This document shows, in pieces, positions 20,632 through 27,534 of a DNA stretch of 29,208 bases. The translations under genes and the position numbers were made by a program. The notes below the pieces were generated by a model, which saw only the letters and a program-made list of their open reading frames with translations, was not told the origin of the DNA and made no database searches. The stretch spans positions 1-29,208 of the forward strand of contig CAZBAF010000009.1 in assembly GCA_964490245.1 (NCBI GenBank). The letters run 5' to 3'. How positions within the stretch are numbered: the first letter of the stretch is position 1; the number at the start of each line of letters is the position of its first letter. The DNA comes from CAZBAF01 sp964490245 (GTDB lineage: Bacteria; Patescibacteriota; Saccharimonadia; Saccharimonadales; JACDBH01).

Positions 20632-21093
20632 TTAACAGATGCGGGCGGCTTCATAGACTTGGACGTAATCTTCAAGCGACATCTTTTCGATATATTTTTT
20701 AACGTATGCCGTATAGTCATATTCACAGATCCAGACACTTTGCTGAGCTTGAGAAAAGTGGAGTTTCTTGAGAACTCTGCGCAGTTCCCGCCGGAGGGGC
20801 GATAGGTCTTGCGGAATATCAAAAACGACCATCAGTACAACGTCTTGCTGGAGGGTTTTGCCGACGAAGGGCAGAACTTCTTCCCAACCGTCAAGCGTCA
20901 GAGAGGTCCTCTCATGCACCAGGCCGCGGTCAAGCGCGCGGTAGTAAGCAGTCTGGAGGGTTTTGCGCCTTTTGCCTGACAGTTTTTCTAGATCGTTAAA
21001 GAACTTGTTTGGCTTGAAAGCGAGGGCGAGGTTTTCGCGCGAGTAAGGAATCAGGCCTTTGAGAACATAGACAAGGGCGGACTGTTGCTTCAT
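20632..21093 (-). CDS. PaaX/Cas2-like protein: winged helix plus Cas2-type ferredoxin fold
   Basis: A 153-residue basic protein. The N-terminal ~80 residues look like a winged helix (NDLEKLSGKRRKTLQTAYYRALDRGLV, then an LTLDGWEE wing). Residues ~84-150 resemble the Cas2/PaaX central domain: VVLMVVFDIP (first strand, with the Asp typical of Cas2), then LRRELRRVLKKLHFSQAQQSVWI and YVKKYIEKM. PaaX is a repressor whose middle domain is Cas2-like; such stand-alone proteins in Patescibacteria are often called Cas2 although no CRISPR locus is near, as here. A palindrome covers its predicted promoter, so autorepression is plausible. TATACT on the minus strand ends 6 nt before the ATG, predicting a leaderless mRNA. 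Confidence 0.75.
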   Translation of the reverse strand: MKQQSALVYVLKGLIPYSRENLALAFKPNKFFNDLEKLSGKRRKTLQTAYYRALDRGLVHERTSLTLDGWEEVLPFVGKTLQQDVVLMVVFDIPQDLSPLRRELRRVLKKLHFSQAQQSVWICEYDYTAYVKKYIEKMSLEDYVQVYEAARIC

Positions 21094-21094
21094 G

Positions 21095-21130
21095 TCTACA
21101 GTATATGTCCAGCTGGACAGTTTTTGTAGA
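21095..21130. promoter_or_regulatory. 36-bp interrupted palindrome, copy 2, overlapping the PaaX/Cas2-like promoter
   Basis: TCTACA - N6 - GTCCAGCTGGAC (21107-21118) - N6 - TGTAGA: both half-sites are perfect. On the minus strand TATACT (21105-21100) lies inside it, 6 nt from the ATG at 21093, so the palindrome spans the -10 box, the spacer and part of the -35 region. This is an ideal place for a repressor. Its centre is 501 bp from the centre of copy 1. Confidence 0.85.
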
Positions 21131-21143
21131 TATTATTGGGCGT

Positions 21144-21172
21144 TTGAGTTTTTTGGGTGACAGATGTAAAAT
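21144..21172 (+). promoter_or_regulatory. Sigma70-type promoter of the GNAT-ileS operon
   Basis: TTGAGT (21144-21149), a 17-nt spacer and TAAAAT (21167-21172). The start would be near 21179, immediately before the T-box Stem I. Confidence 0.75.
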
Positions 21173-21178
21173 AAGGGT

Positions 21179-21416
21179 GTAAATGCGCTCAGTAGCGGCT
21201 ATCAACCGCGAATGCAGCGGGAAGAAATGACCAAAGGTCATCCTGAACTTGATTCAGGATCCGGAAATCAGACTAGAACCCGCCGGCCAGCAGTCCGTAA
21301 TCTGTAAAATGAGTGCTAAATAAGAGTAAAGAATCTCTTTTTAGAAACTGGATGGTACCTCCGCTGACCAGCGGATCCAGTGGCTAAAAAGGGATTTTTA
21401 TTTTAGTAAGGAAAGA
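21179..21416 (+). promoter_or_regulatory. Probable isoleucine T-box riboswitch (ultra-short Stem I, translational type)
   Basis: Stem I: CGCT/AGCG base (21186-21189 with 21216-21219), then AGTA (21191-21194) opposite GAA (21210-21212) as an S-turn, then GCGG/CCGC capped by loop CTATCAA with the Ile codon ATC at 21201-21203. T-box domain: helix ACTGGA/TCCAGT (21347-21352, 21376-21381), the 7-nt bulge TGGTACC (21353-21359), and helix TCCGCT/AGCGGA with loop GACC. The T in TGGT would pair with discriminator A73. A lower helix AATCTCTTTTTAG/CTAAAAAGGGATT extends it. In the alternative state TCTCTTTTTA can pair with the Shine-Dalgarno segment TAAGGAAAGA (21407-21416) at 9 of 10 positions. This fits control of translation, as in actinobacterial ileS T-boxes. 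Confidence 0.8.
21227..21259. repeat. REP-like double palindrome inside the T-box leader
   Basis: ATGACC-AAA-GGTCAT (21227-21241) and TCCTGAA-CTTGA-TTCAGGA (21241-21259) are two adjacent perfect hairpins sharing one base. The GGTCATCCTGAACTTGATTC type of sequence resembles dispersed palindromic repeats of many bacteria. In this place it may serve as the linker stems between Stem I and the T-box helix. Confidence 0.6.
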
Positions 21417-21418
21417 AT

Positions 21419-21832
21419 ATGGAGATAAGACAGTACCGGGACAGCGATTTTGAAGGAGTGGTTAAGCTCTATAAAGACAGGACATCTTATGGCGGCGAAT
21501 TTGATGCATCTCGTGATACAGAAGAAAGGCTCCTCGCAACTTCAAATAGCGGTAATCTCTATGTAGCTGTAAGCAATCACGTGGTTGTTGGTTCGGTTAT
21601 GATCTTGGATAATTCGCATAGTTTTTGGTTGCTGAGATTTGCTGTGGATTCTGCCCACCAGGACGCGGTAGCGATGTTGGTTGAAAAAATGACCGACATA
21701 GCAAAAAGTAGAGGTCATCAAAGTATTCTTGTCTATACAGATCATAAGGATAAAGCTTTGAATGACAGATATGCTGCTAACGGATTTATAAAAAGTAACG
21801 TCTACAGATGCTACTGGAAGGAGGTTGAGTAA
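21419..21832 (+). CDS. GNAT-family N-acetyltransferase
   Basis: A 137-residue protein with the GNAT plan: MEIRQYRDSDFEGVVKLY at the N-terminus, strands LYVAVSNHVVVGSVMIL (with the VGSVMI strand), WLLRFAVDSAHQDAVAMLV where the acetyl-CoA loop QxxGxG/A is degenerate (HQDAVA), and NDRYAANGFIKSNVYRCYWK, matching the typical C-terminal FYxxxGF motif. The acetyl acceptor is unknown. It is the first gene behind the ileS T-box; its stop is 1 nt before the ileS ATG and its last codons hold the ileS ribosome-binding site, so both should respond to isoleucine-tRNA charging. Codon use is more AT-rich than its neighbours, which could mean recent acquisition. Confidence 0.82.
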   Translation: MEIRQYRDSDFEGVVKLYKDRTSYGGEFDASRDTEERLLATSNSGNLYVAVSNHVVVGSVMILDNSHSFWLLRFAVDSAHQDAVAMLVEKMTDIAKSRGHQSILVYTDHKDKALNDRYAANGFIKSNVYRCYWKEVE

Positions 21833-21833
21833 G

Positions 21834-24701
21834 ATGAAATTCAAACATGGCACGCGACGCAGGGCAATCGAGTACGAAAAAGATTGGATAAAGCGCTGGA
21901 AGCGCGACAGAACATTTGAAAAATCAGTAGAGCAACGGCCGGAAGATAAAAAATGGGTATTCTATGACGGGCCTCCGTTCCTGACCGGTACGCCACATCA
22001 CGGGCACTTACTGGTTTCTGCGGTTAAGGATGCAATGGGCCGGTATCATACCATGAAAGGCGAGCGCGTCGAGCGCAGGTGGGGATGGGATTGTCATGGG
22101 TTGCCTGCCGAAATCTTTGTCGAAAAACAACTAGGCATTAAAAGTAAGAAAGAGATCGGCACCAAAATCAGCATAAGTGAATACGTCAAGCAGTGTCGTG
22201 CGGCTATGGTTCGAACCGGTACGGAGTGGGAGGATACCATTGATCGCATTGGCCGCTGGGTCGAATTCAAAGACGCTTACAAGACCATGGACAAGGAATA
22301 CATGGAGTCTGTCTGGTGGGCATTTAAAACTCTGTATGAAAACGGCAAGATATACGAAGGCGAAAAAATCCTCGTTTACTGCACAAAAGACGCAACGCCC
22401 ATTAGCAAGTCCGAGGTCGCGATGGAGAACAGCTATCAGATTGACACCGACCCAAGTGTTTATGCGTATTTTAAGCTGGAAGACCAGGACGAGTATATGC
22501 TGGCGTGGACAACAACACCGTGGACGCTGCCGGCAAATGTGGCGGTGGCGGTAAACCCGGACATACAGTATTCGCTGGTCGAGCATGCGGGTAAGAAGTT
22601 CTATATTGCCAGTGATGCAGTCAGTAGAGTTATGCAGGACGAAAAGTACCAGTCGCTTGACTATACTGTTCTGGCTAAAATACCAGGCAAGGATCTGGTT
22701 GGCAGGCGCTTTGAGCCTCTGTTTGAAAATCATGGACCCCAAGCGCATCGGGTTTTGGCTGCAGATTTTGTTACTAGCGATAACGGCACAGGCATTGTTC
22801 ACCAAGCACCTGCTTACGGCGAAGAGGATTACGAGCTATGCAAGCGCGAGCAAGTTCCTCTTGTCTCAATTGTTGACGAGAATGGTCATTACACGGCAGG
22901 CCGCTGGCTTGGTGAAAATATCTGGGATGTCAACAAAACGATTGCCAAGACGCTTGTCGAGGAGGGCAAGGCATTAAAGATAGAGTATATACGCCACGAA
23001 TATCCGCACTGTCACCGCTGCGGCACCAAGCTTATGTACCGCGCACATCCAAGTTGGTTTATGGATATTCAGAGCCAAAAGAAGGAAATGCTGGAAGAAA
23101 GCAGCAAAACCAATTGGAGTCCGGATCATCTACGTACCGGCCGTTTCCATAACATTATCGAGCAGGCACCGGATTGGAATCTGAGCCGTGACCGCTATTG
23201 GGCAACGCCTATTCCGGTCTGGAAGGGTACGCGCATAGACGGCACAGAAGTCATAAAGGTCTTTGGCAGCTACGAAGAACTGGCGCAGCAGACCGGAAAA
23301 CACCTTGATGATTATCATCTGCCTCAGGTGATGGATATTACTTTTGAGTGCGATGGGGTCGAGATGCGTCATATCGGCAAAGTGCTGGACTGCTGGTTTG
23401 AATCCGGCTCGATGCCGTTTGCCCAGTTCCACTACCCGTTTGAGAACAAGGAGAAGTTTGAATCCATGTTCCCGGCTGACTTTATTGTCGAGGCGATTGA
23501 TCAGACGCGCGGTTGGTTCTATAGTCTGATGGCGGTTAATGTCGGGCTGTTCGGCAAAGCGCCTTGGAAGAATCTGATCTGTACCGGTTTTGTTATGGCG
23601 GCAGACGGTACAAAACTCAGCAAAAAGCACAAGAACTACACTGATCCGATTGAGTTGATGGATAAAGTCTCTTCTGATGCGTACCGGTTTCTACTGATGA
23701 GCAGTCCGCTCACTAACGGTGAAAACTTTGTCATGCAGGACAAAGAGCTTACTGATGTTGCTCGAAAGCTCGGCATGATATGGAACATGTACGATTTCTT
23801 TACCATGTATGCGGAAGTGGATGGCTGGGAGTATGACGGAGTGTTGCGGGATCCGCTTGAGTCGTTAACCAATTCGCTGGATGTCTGGGTGGTATCACGA
23901 CTACATCAACTTATCGCGGAGGTTGAAGAGCGTACTGAAGCATACGATCTGCAGGGTGCGCTCAAGCCCGTCCTGCCGTTTTTGGACGACGCATCCAACT
24001 GGTATGTGCGTCGGAGCCGTCGTCGATTCTGGAAGTCGGAGGATGACAACGACAAGAGCGATGCTTACAAAACGCTGCACTATGTATTAGTGCGTTTAAC
24101 GTATTTGCTGGCGCCATTTACGCCGTTTCTGGCAGAAGAGCTATACCGTAATCTGACTGGAGATGCAGAGTCGATTCACCTTAAGGACTGGCTGTCGGCC
24201 GGGCGCGTCAACCAGGCAATCATGGACGAGATGGAGGAGGTGCGGGCCTATGCGAACGAGGGGTTAAGTCTGCGCGCTAGGGCAGGTGTGAAAGTGAGAC
24301 AGCCGCTTGCAAGCGTGACCATTCCCAATAAGGGCAAGCATATTGATTACGATGCCATCTTGATGGATGAGTTGAATGTTAAGGCGGTCGAAATAGGTCC
24401 GGCGGTCATGATTGACGAAACGCTTACACCGGAGCTAAGGCGCGAGGGTTTAATGCGCGAAGTGGTGCGGTTTGTGCAAAACGCGCGCAAGGACGCTGGT
24501 CTTCAGGTGGATGATCGTATCAAGCTCGTGCTGGCTACAGAAGCCCTGGAGCTGGCCCGGGCAATCAAAGAGCACACAGACACTGTGCTGGCCGAAACGC
24601 TTGCCACAGAGCTTGTTGATGTGCCGCAGGGGCTGGCATATGCGGCGCAGGTTAAGGTGGGTGACTTCAGGTTGGATATAGAGCTGCAGAAGGCCGGCTA
24701 A
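21834..24701 (+). CDS. ileS: Isoleucyl-tRNA synthetase, eukaryotic-like type (IleS2)
   Basis: A 955-residue class Ia synthetase charging tRNA-Ile. The HIGH motif appears as PHHGH in GPPFLTGTPHHGH; WGWDCHGLPAE follows. The editing (CP1) domain includes AWTTTPWTLPANVAVAV, then GTGIVHQAPAYGEEDY. The KMSKS loop reads KLSKKHKNYTDP, which together with HRCGTKLMYRAHPSWF places it in the eukaryotic-like group that includes mupirocin-resistant IleS2. The C-terminal end lacks the zinc finger of type 1 enzymes. The ATG at 21834 has AAGGAGG (21818-21824) upstream, inside the GNAT gene; a TTG at 21825 is in frame but unlikely. The T-box leader upstream independently supports isoleucine specificity. Confidence 0.95.
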   Translation: MKFKHGTRRRAIEYEKDWIKRWKRDRTFEKSVEQRPEDKKWVFYDGPPFLTGTPHHGHLLVSAVKDAMGRYHTMKGERVERRWGWDCHGLPAEIFVEKQLGIKSKKEIGTKISISEYVKQCRAAMVRTGTEWEDTIDRIGRWVEFKDAYKTMDKEYMESVWWAFKTLYENGKIYEGEKILVYCTKDATPISKSEVAMENSYQIDTDPSVYAYFKLEDQDEYMLAWTTTPWTLPANVAVAVNPDIQYSLVEHAGKKFYIASDAVSRVMQDEKYQSLDYTVLAKIPGKDLVGRRFEPLFENHGPQAHRVLAADFVTSDNGTGIVHQAPAYGEEDYELCKREQVPLVSIVDENGHYTAGRWLGENIWDVNKTIAKTLVEEGKALKIEYIRHEYPHCHRCGTKLMYRAHPSWFMDIQSQKKEMLEESSKTNWSPDHLRTGRFHNIIEQAPDWNLSRDRYWATPIPVWKGTRIDGTEVIKVFGSYEELAQQTGKHLDDYHLPQVMDITFECDGVEMRHIGKVLDCWFESGSMPFAQFHYPFENKEKFESMFPADFIVEAIDQTRGWFYSLMAVNVGLFGKAPWKNLICTGFVMAADGTKLSKKHKNYTDPIELMDKVSSDAYRFLLMSSPLTNGENFVMQDKELTDVARKLGMIWNMYDFFTMYAEVDGWEYDGVLRDPLESLTNSLDVWVVSRLHQLIAEVEERTEAYDLQGALKPVLPFLDDASNWYVRRSRRRFWKSEDDNDKSDAYKTLHYVLVRLTYLLAPFTPFLAEELYRNLTGDAESIHLKDWLSAGRVNQAIMDEMEEVRAYANEGLSLRARAGVKVRQPLASVTIPNKGKHIDYDAILMDELNVKAVEIGPAVMIDETLTPELRREGLMREVVRFVQNARKDAGLQVDDRIKLVLATEALELARAIKEHTDTVLAETLATELVDVPQGLAYAAQVKVGDFRLDIELQKAG

Positions 24702-24730
24702 AAGACCAGGGCGGGAAGGGCTATTTACGC

Positions 24731-24759
24731 TTGCATATCTGTCGCATATCTGTTAAACT
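24731..24759 (+). promoter_or_regulatory. Sigma70-type promoter for rplU
   Basis: TTGCAT (24731-24736), a 17-nt spacer and TAAACT (24754-24759). The leader to ATG 24907 would be about 140 nt. Confidence 0.7.
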
Positions 24760-24765
24760 CTTTTG

Positions 24766-24906
24766 GTAACTCTAAAAGTAATACGAGAGAAACAGATGGA
24801 TCTCGTTGGAATCCAAAAGTCTGCCATCAAGAGTGCAGGCGGTTGAATATCCAGTGCGCGGTTCAGATGTCGATCAAGTTTAAGAAGAAAAGTGAATTCT
24901 TACAGG
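24766..24906 (+). promoter_or_regulatory. Structured leader of rplU (possible bL21 autoregulatory element)
   Basis: The leader contains ACGAGA/TCTCGT (24783-24788 with 24801-24806), a following TTGGA-A-TCCAA palindrome, and a purine-rich stretch AAGAAGAAAAG near its end. Leaders of bL21 operons in other bacteria bind the ribosomal protein for feedback control. I cannot match this one to a known L21 leader class, so the role is inferred from position. Confidence 0.4.
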
Positions 24907-25212
24907 ATGAAGAAAGCAGTCATTCTTACCGGCGGACACCAGTATGTTGTTTCTGAAGGCGACACGCTTGAGGTTGAGCTTGTATCTAGCGACAAAAAGA
25001 GCATATCTTTTGAACCGCTACTTGTTATTGACGGCGAAAAAACCACAGTCGGCACCCCTGCGGTTGAGGGTGTTAAAGTGACTGCAGAGATCCTTGGCGA
25101 AGTCCGCGGCGAAAAGGTCACAGCAATCCGCTACAAGGCAAAGAAGCGCGTTAAAAAAGTCCACGGCCACAGGCAGCATCTTTCGCAGATTAAAATCTCC
25201 AAAATCGCTTAG
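24907..25212 (+). CDS. rplU: 50S ribosomal protein bL21
   Basis: A 101-residue protein. MKKAVILTGGHQYVVSEGD is the typical bL21 opening (family: MxAVIxTGGKQYxVxxGD, here His for Lys), and the end holds KAKKRVKKVHGHRQHLSQIKI, matching the KRRKxxxKxxGHRQxxTxxKI consensus that contacts 23S rRNA. ATG 24907 is chosen by homology; a GTG at 24892 is in frame, with AAGAAGAAAAG before it. No bL27 gene follows, although rplU-rpmA is the usual order; a strong terminator comes right after. Confidence 0.93.
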   Translation: MKKAVILTGGHQYVVSEGDTLEVELVSSDKKSISFEPLLVIDGEKTTVGTPAVEGVKVTAEILGEVRGEKVTAIRYKAKKRVKKVHGHRQHLSQIKISKIA

Positions 25213-25228
25213 TACCAGGCAGCAAAAC

Positions 25229-25259
25229 AAAAAACACCCTTCAAGGCAGGGTGTTTTTT
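25229..25259 (+). terminator. Rho-independent terminator of rplU
   Basis: AAAAAACACCCT (25229-25240) and AGGGTGTTTTTT (25248-25259) form a perfect 12-bp stem with a TCAAGGC loop and a T-run within the arm. Because the arms are A-rich and T-rich, it can work in both directions. Confidence 0.95.
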
Positions 25260-25273
25260 AATTGGGCACAATT

Positions 25274-25282
25274 TGAGATAAT
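25274..25282 (+). promoter_or_regulatory. Extended -10 element before the LamG protein gene
   Basis: TG-A-GATAAT (25274-25282) is an extended -10 element. It is 3 nt before ATG 25286 and 9 nt before the in-frame ATG 25292, so transcription likely starts between them and the second ATG may be the real, nearly leaderless start. Confidence 0.45.
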
Positions 25283-25285
25283 ACT

Positions 25286-27415
25286 ATGAGCATGAGGGGT
25301 TTTAAGAAGTTTATTAAATTCCGTGTTCGGCGTCGTTACGTATATATACCCTTTGTAGCGGTGATTATTGCGGCAGTGCTGCTTATGGGTGGAGGGTACG
25401 TGCTTGCAAGGTTAGCGTTAAGCGGCGGAAATGGCTCGGGTTCGGGCGGTCTATCGTATGTTGTGCACGATCATGCTATTGACGGAAAATGGTCTGGCCC
25501 ATGGAGTCTTTTGGAACTTTATGGTACCCCGGCGGATAACTCAATGCTTATTGTCATGTTGGGGCTTACGCCAAAGGGCTCGGCTTCACTGGAAGGTATA
25601 GAAGTATATGGGGGTGGGCTAACCTGGACATTACAGACTGTTGATGACAGTAGCGAGGGGGAGTTAACGAGTGCTGCCATATGGACTGCTCCGGTTACTA
25701 CAGGCGGGCTTACCACGGTCACGCTCTTGTTCCCAAATAGTGTGTTTGCCGGCTCATGGGGGGCGTCCCTCATTGAGGTGACAGGTCATGACACCAGCGA
25801 CCCCATCGGGGGCGTCGCATCATTAGCCAACGGCGCTAGTGATGGACCTGAAACTTTGGTGCTTTCTAGTGCTCCCGCAGAGGATTCCTACGTGTTTGCT
25901 TTTATGCATATGCATGGTAGTAGTTCTGGAACTTTTGGCGTGGAACCTGGTGGTGATTTTATCGAGGAGAGTGAGCTAGGCGAAACTAGTCCGACACAGG
26001 GGTATAGTCAGCTGCAGGTCCGCACGGGGAGCACTTCTGAGTTGGTAGAGTGGGAAGACGTACAGACGGGCAGCATGGTTACGTACAGCTCTGGCTTGTC
26101 GGCAATTGAGATTAAGGCAGCACAAGGAGGCAGTAGCTCGGTTGGTCCGGCGATAAGGCTTGGGTCGGGCCTGAATGGTCTTGTCGGGCATTGGAAGTTT
26201 GACGGTAACGCCAAGGACGCAACGCCTTATGGTAATGATGGGACGGTTGATAATGCATCGCTTACGGCGGATCGCTATGGCCGGCCCGATTCCGCCTACC
26301 TGCTAGGCGGGGGCGGTACGGCCATATCTGTTGGTTCGCCGAGCGTGTTAAGCGAGACCACGGGTGCCTTTACGTATTCGGTTTGGATTATGCGAACCGC
26401 AGATTCCACGTACCAGTGGCCGCAAATTATGGGGGCGCTGGACACGCATGTTCACTATGGTGTTAGAGCGCTGGATTACGGCGAAACGATTGTTTTCGAA
26501 TATGGTATAGATCCATATGGCGGTGCTGTATGGAACCAAACCGTAAAGAACACGCTGCCCATTAACGAATGGCATCATCTTGCTATTACCTATGACGGTT
26601 CAACCGTTAGGCAGTACTGGGATGGCCAGCCGCAGCAGGCCAGGCTGAACGTATCATTAAACCCGAGTTATGGCGGGCTGTATTTTGGATCATGGGAAGG
26701 GAGTGTTGATGATGCCCGTGTCTATAACAGGCCGCTGTCTGACACCGAGGTAAAGCGGCTGTTTGATGAGTATAATAGCCAGATATCGATTTCTTCGCTT
26801 TCCAAAGGCCTAGTCTTTGACATGAATATGAACGGCAATGCCAAGGACGCAACGCCTTACGGCAATAATGGCGTCCTTGAAAACGGGCCAGCTTTGGTTA
26901 CTGACCGCAAGGGCAGGGCCAATAGCGCCTATGCGTTTGTGCCGTCAGAATCGCAATACATAACAATTCCTGACAGCGATGCGTTGAGCCCCGCCGAAAT
27001 AACCAGTTCGGCATGGGTCTATCCGTCAAGCAATGAGATCGGGACTGCATATCAGATCTTCTCAAAAAACGGCAATAACGAATGGCGTTATAGGGTAAAT
27101 CCGCTGACTAGAACTGTTAGCGTCTTTGACCGCGGGGCAACTAATTCCCTCGCCACTATTGATACGATACCGCTCGATCAATGGAGTCACATTGCGTTTA
27201 CGGGTGACAGCAGCGGCATAAAGATCTATATAAACGGTGTTTTAAGCCGTAGCGGCGGAGCAGCATGGGGCCCGCCCAACACAAGCGGCAGCGCCTATAT
27301 AGGCACCTATAATGGCGATAATGAATTCTTTTCAGGATATATCGACGACGTGCGTGTTTGGAACCGGTCCTTGTCTGCCGCTGAAATCAAAGCGGTATAC
27401 GATCTTTATCGATAA
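25286..27415 (+). CDS. Membrane-anchored surface protein with two LamG-type lectin domains
   Basis: A 709-residue protein. A basic N-terminus (FKKFIKFRVRRRYVY) precedes one transmembrane helix at about 22-45, then a Gly/Ser linker. Residues ~60-270 are a beta-rich region that I cannot assign. Two concanavalin-like LamG domains follow: about 290-505 (LVGHWKFDGNAKDATPYGND, ending VDDARVYNRPLSDTEVKRLFDEY) and 510-709 (LVFDMNMNGNAKDATPYGNN, ending IDDVRVWNRSLSAAEIKAVYDLY). Such domains bind glycans or proteins, so a role in attachment to a host cell or surface is plausible for an episymbiotic lineage. ATG 25292 is an alternative start. Both domains share a near-identical DNA segment (26207-26241 and 26837-26871). 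Confidence 0.83.
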   Translation: MSMRGFKKFIKFRVRRRYVYIPFVAVIIAAVLLMGGGYVLARLALSGGNGSGSGGLSYVVHDHAIDGKWSGPWSLLELYGTPADNSMLIVMLGLTPKGSASLEGIEVYGGGLTWTLQTVDDSSEGELTSAAIWTAPVTTGGLTTVTLLFPNSVFAGSWGASLIEVTGHDTSDPIGGVASLANGASDGPETLVLSSAPAEDSYVFAFMHMHGSSSGTFGVEPGGDFIEESELGETSPTQGYSQLQVRTGSTSELVEWEDVQTGSMVTYSSGLSAIEIKAAQGGSSSVGPAIRLGSGLNGLVGHWKFDGNAKDATPYGNDGTVDNASLTADRYGRPDSAYLLGGGGTAISVGSPSVLSETTGAFTYSVWIMRTADSTYQWPQIMGALDTHVHYGVRALDYGETIVFEYGIDPYGGAVWNQTVKNTLPINEWHHLAITYDGSTVRQYWDGQPQQARLNVSLNPSYGGLYFGSWEGSVDDARVYNRPLSDTEVKRLFDEYNSQISISSLSKGLVFDMNMNGNAKDATPYGNNGVLENGPALVTDRKGRANSAYAFVPSESQYITIPDSDALSPAEITSSAWVYPSSNEIGTAYQIFSKNGNNEWRYRVNPLTRTVSVFDRGATNSLATIDTIPLDQWSHIAFTGDSSGIKIYINGVLSRSGGAAWGPPNTSGSAYIGTYNGDNEFFSGYIDDVRVWNRSLSAAEIKAVYDLYR
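26207..26241 (+). repeat. Intragenic direct repeat, copy A (start of LamG domain 1)
   Basis: A 35-nt segment encoding NAKDATPYGNDG recurs at 26837-26871 with four mismatches, three of them silent. It indicates domain duplication or gene conversion within the surface protein gene. Confidence 0.8.
26837..26871 (+). repeat. Intragenic direct repeat, copy B (start of LamG domain 2)
   Basis: Partner of 26207-26241, encoding NAKDATPYGNNG. The rest of the two domains is more diverged at the DNA level, so this stretch is specially conserved or recently converted. Confidence 0.8.
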
Positions 27416-27505
27416 GATTGGGCGTTTCGCCAAGTCTGTATAAAACGCTTGTGGATAACTTTCTGACGGTATTCTGAGGTGTTGTATTTTTATCTTCGTA
27501 TAGTT

Positions 27506-27534
27506 TTGCTTATCCATTATTAAGTGTTTATATA
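27506..27534 (+). promoter_or_regulatory. Possible promoter in the AT-rich gap
   Basis: TTGCTT (27506-27511), a 17-nt spacer and TATATA (27529-27534). In AT-rich DNA such matches arise by chance more easily. If used, the leader to ATG 27910 would be about 370 nt. Confidence 0.35.

Noticed and set aside
20632..21093. Possible CRISPR-Cas locus because of the Cas2-like protein.
   Set aside because: No Cas1 or other cas gene and no repeat-spacer array is present. The two flanking 36-bp palindromes are 501 bp apart centre to centre and are not spaced like CRISPR repeats. The winged helix fits the PaaX-like group better.
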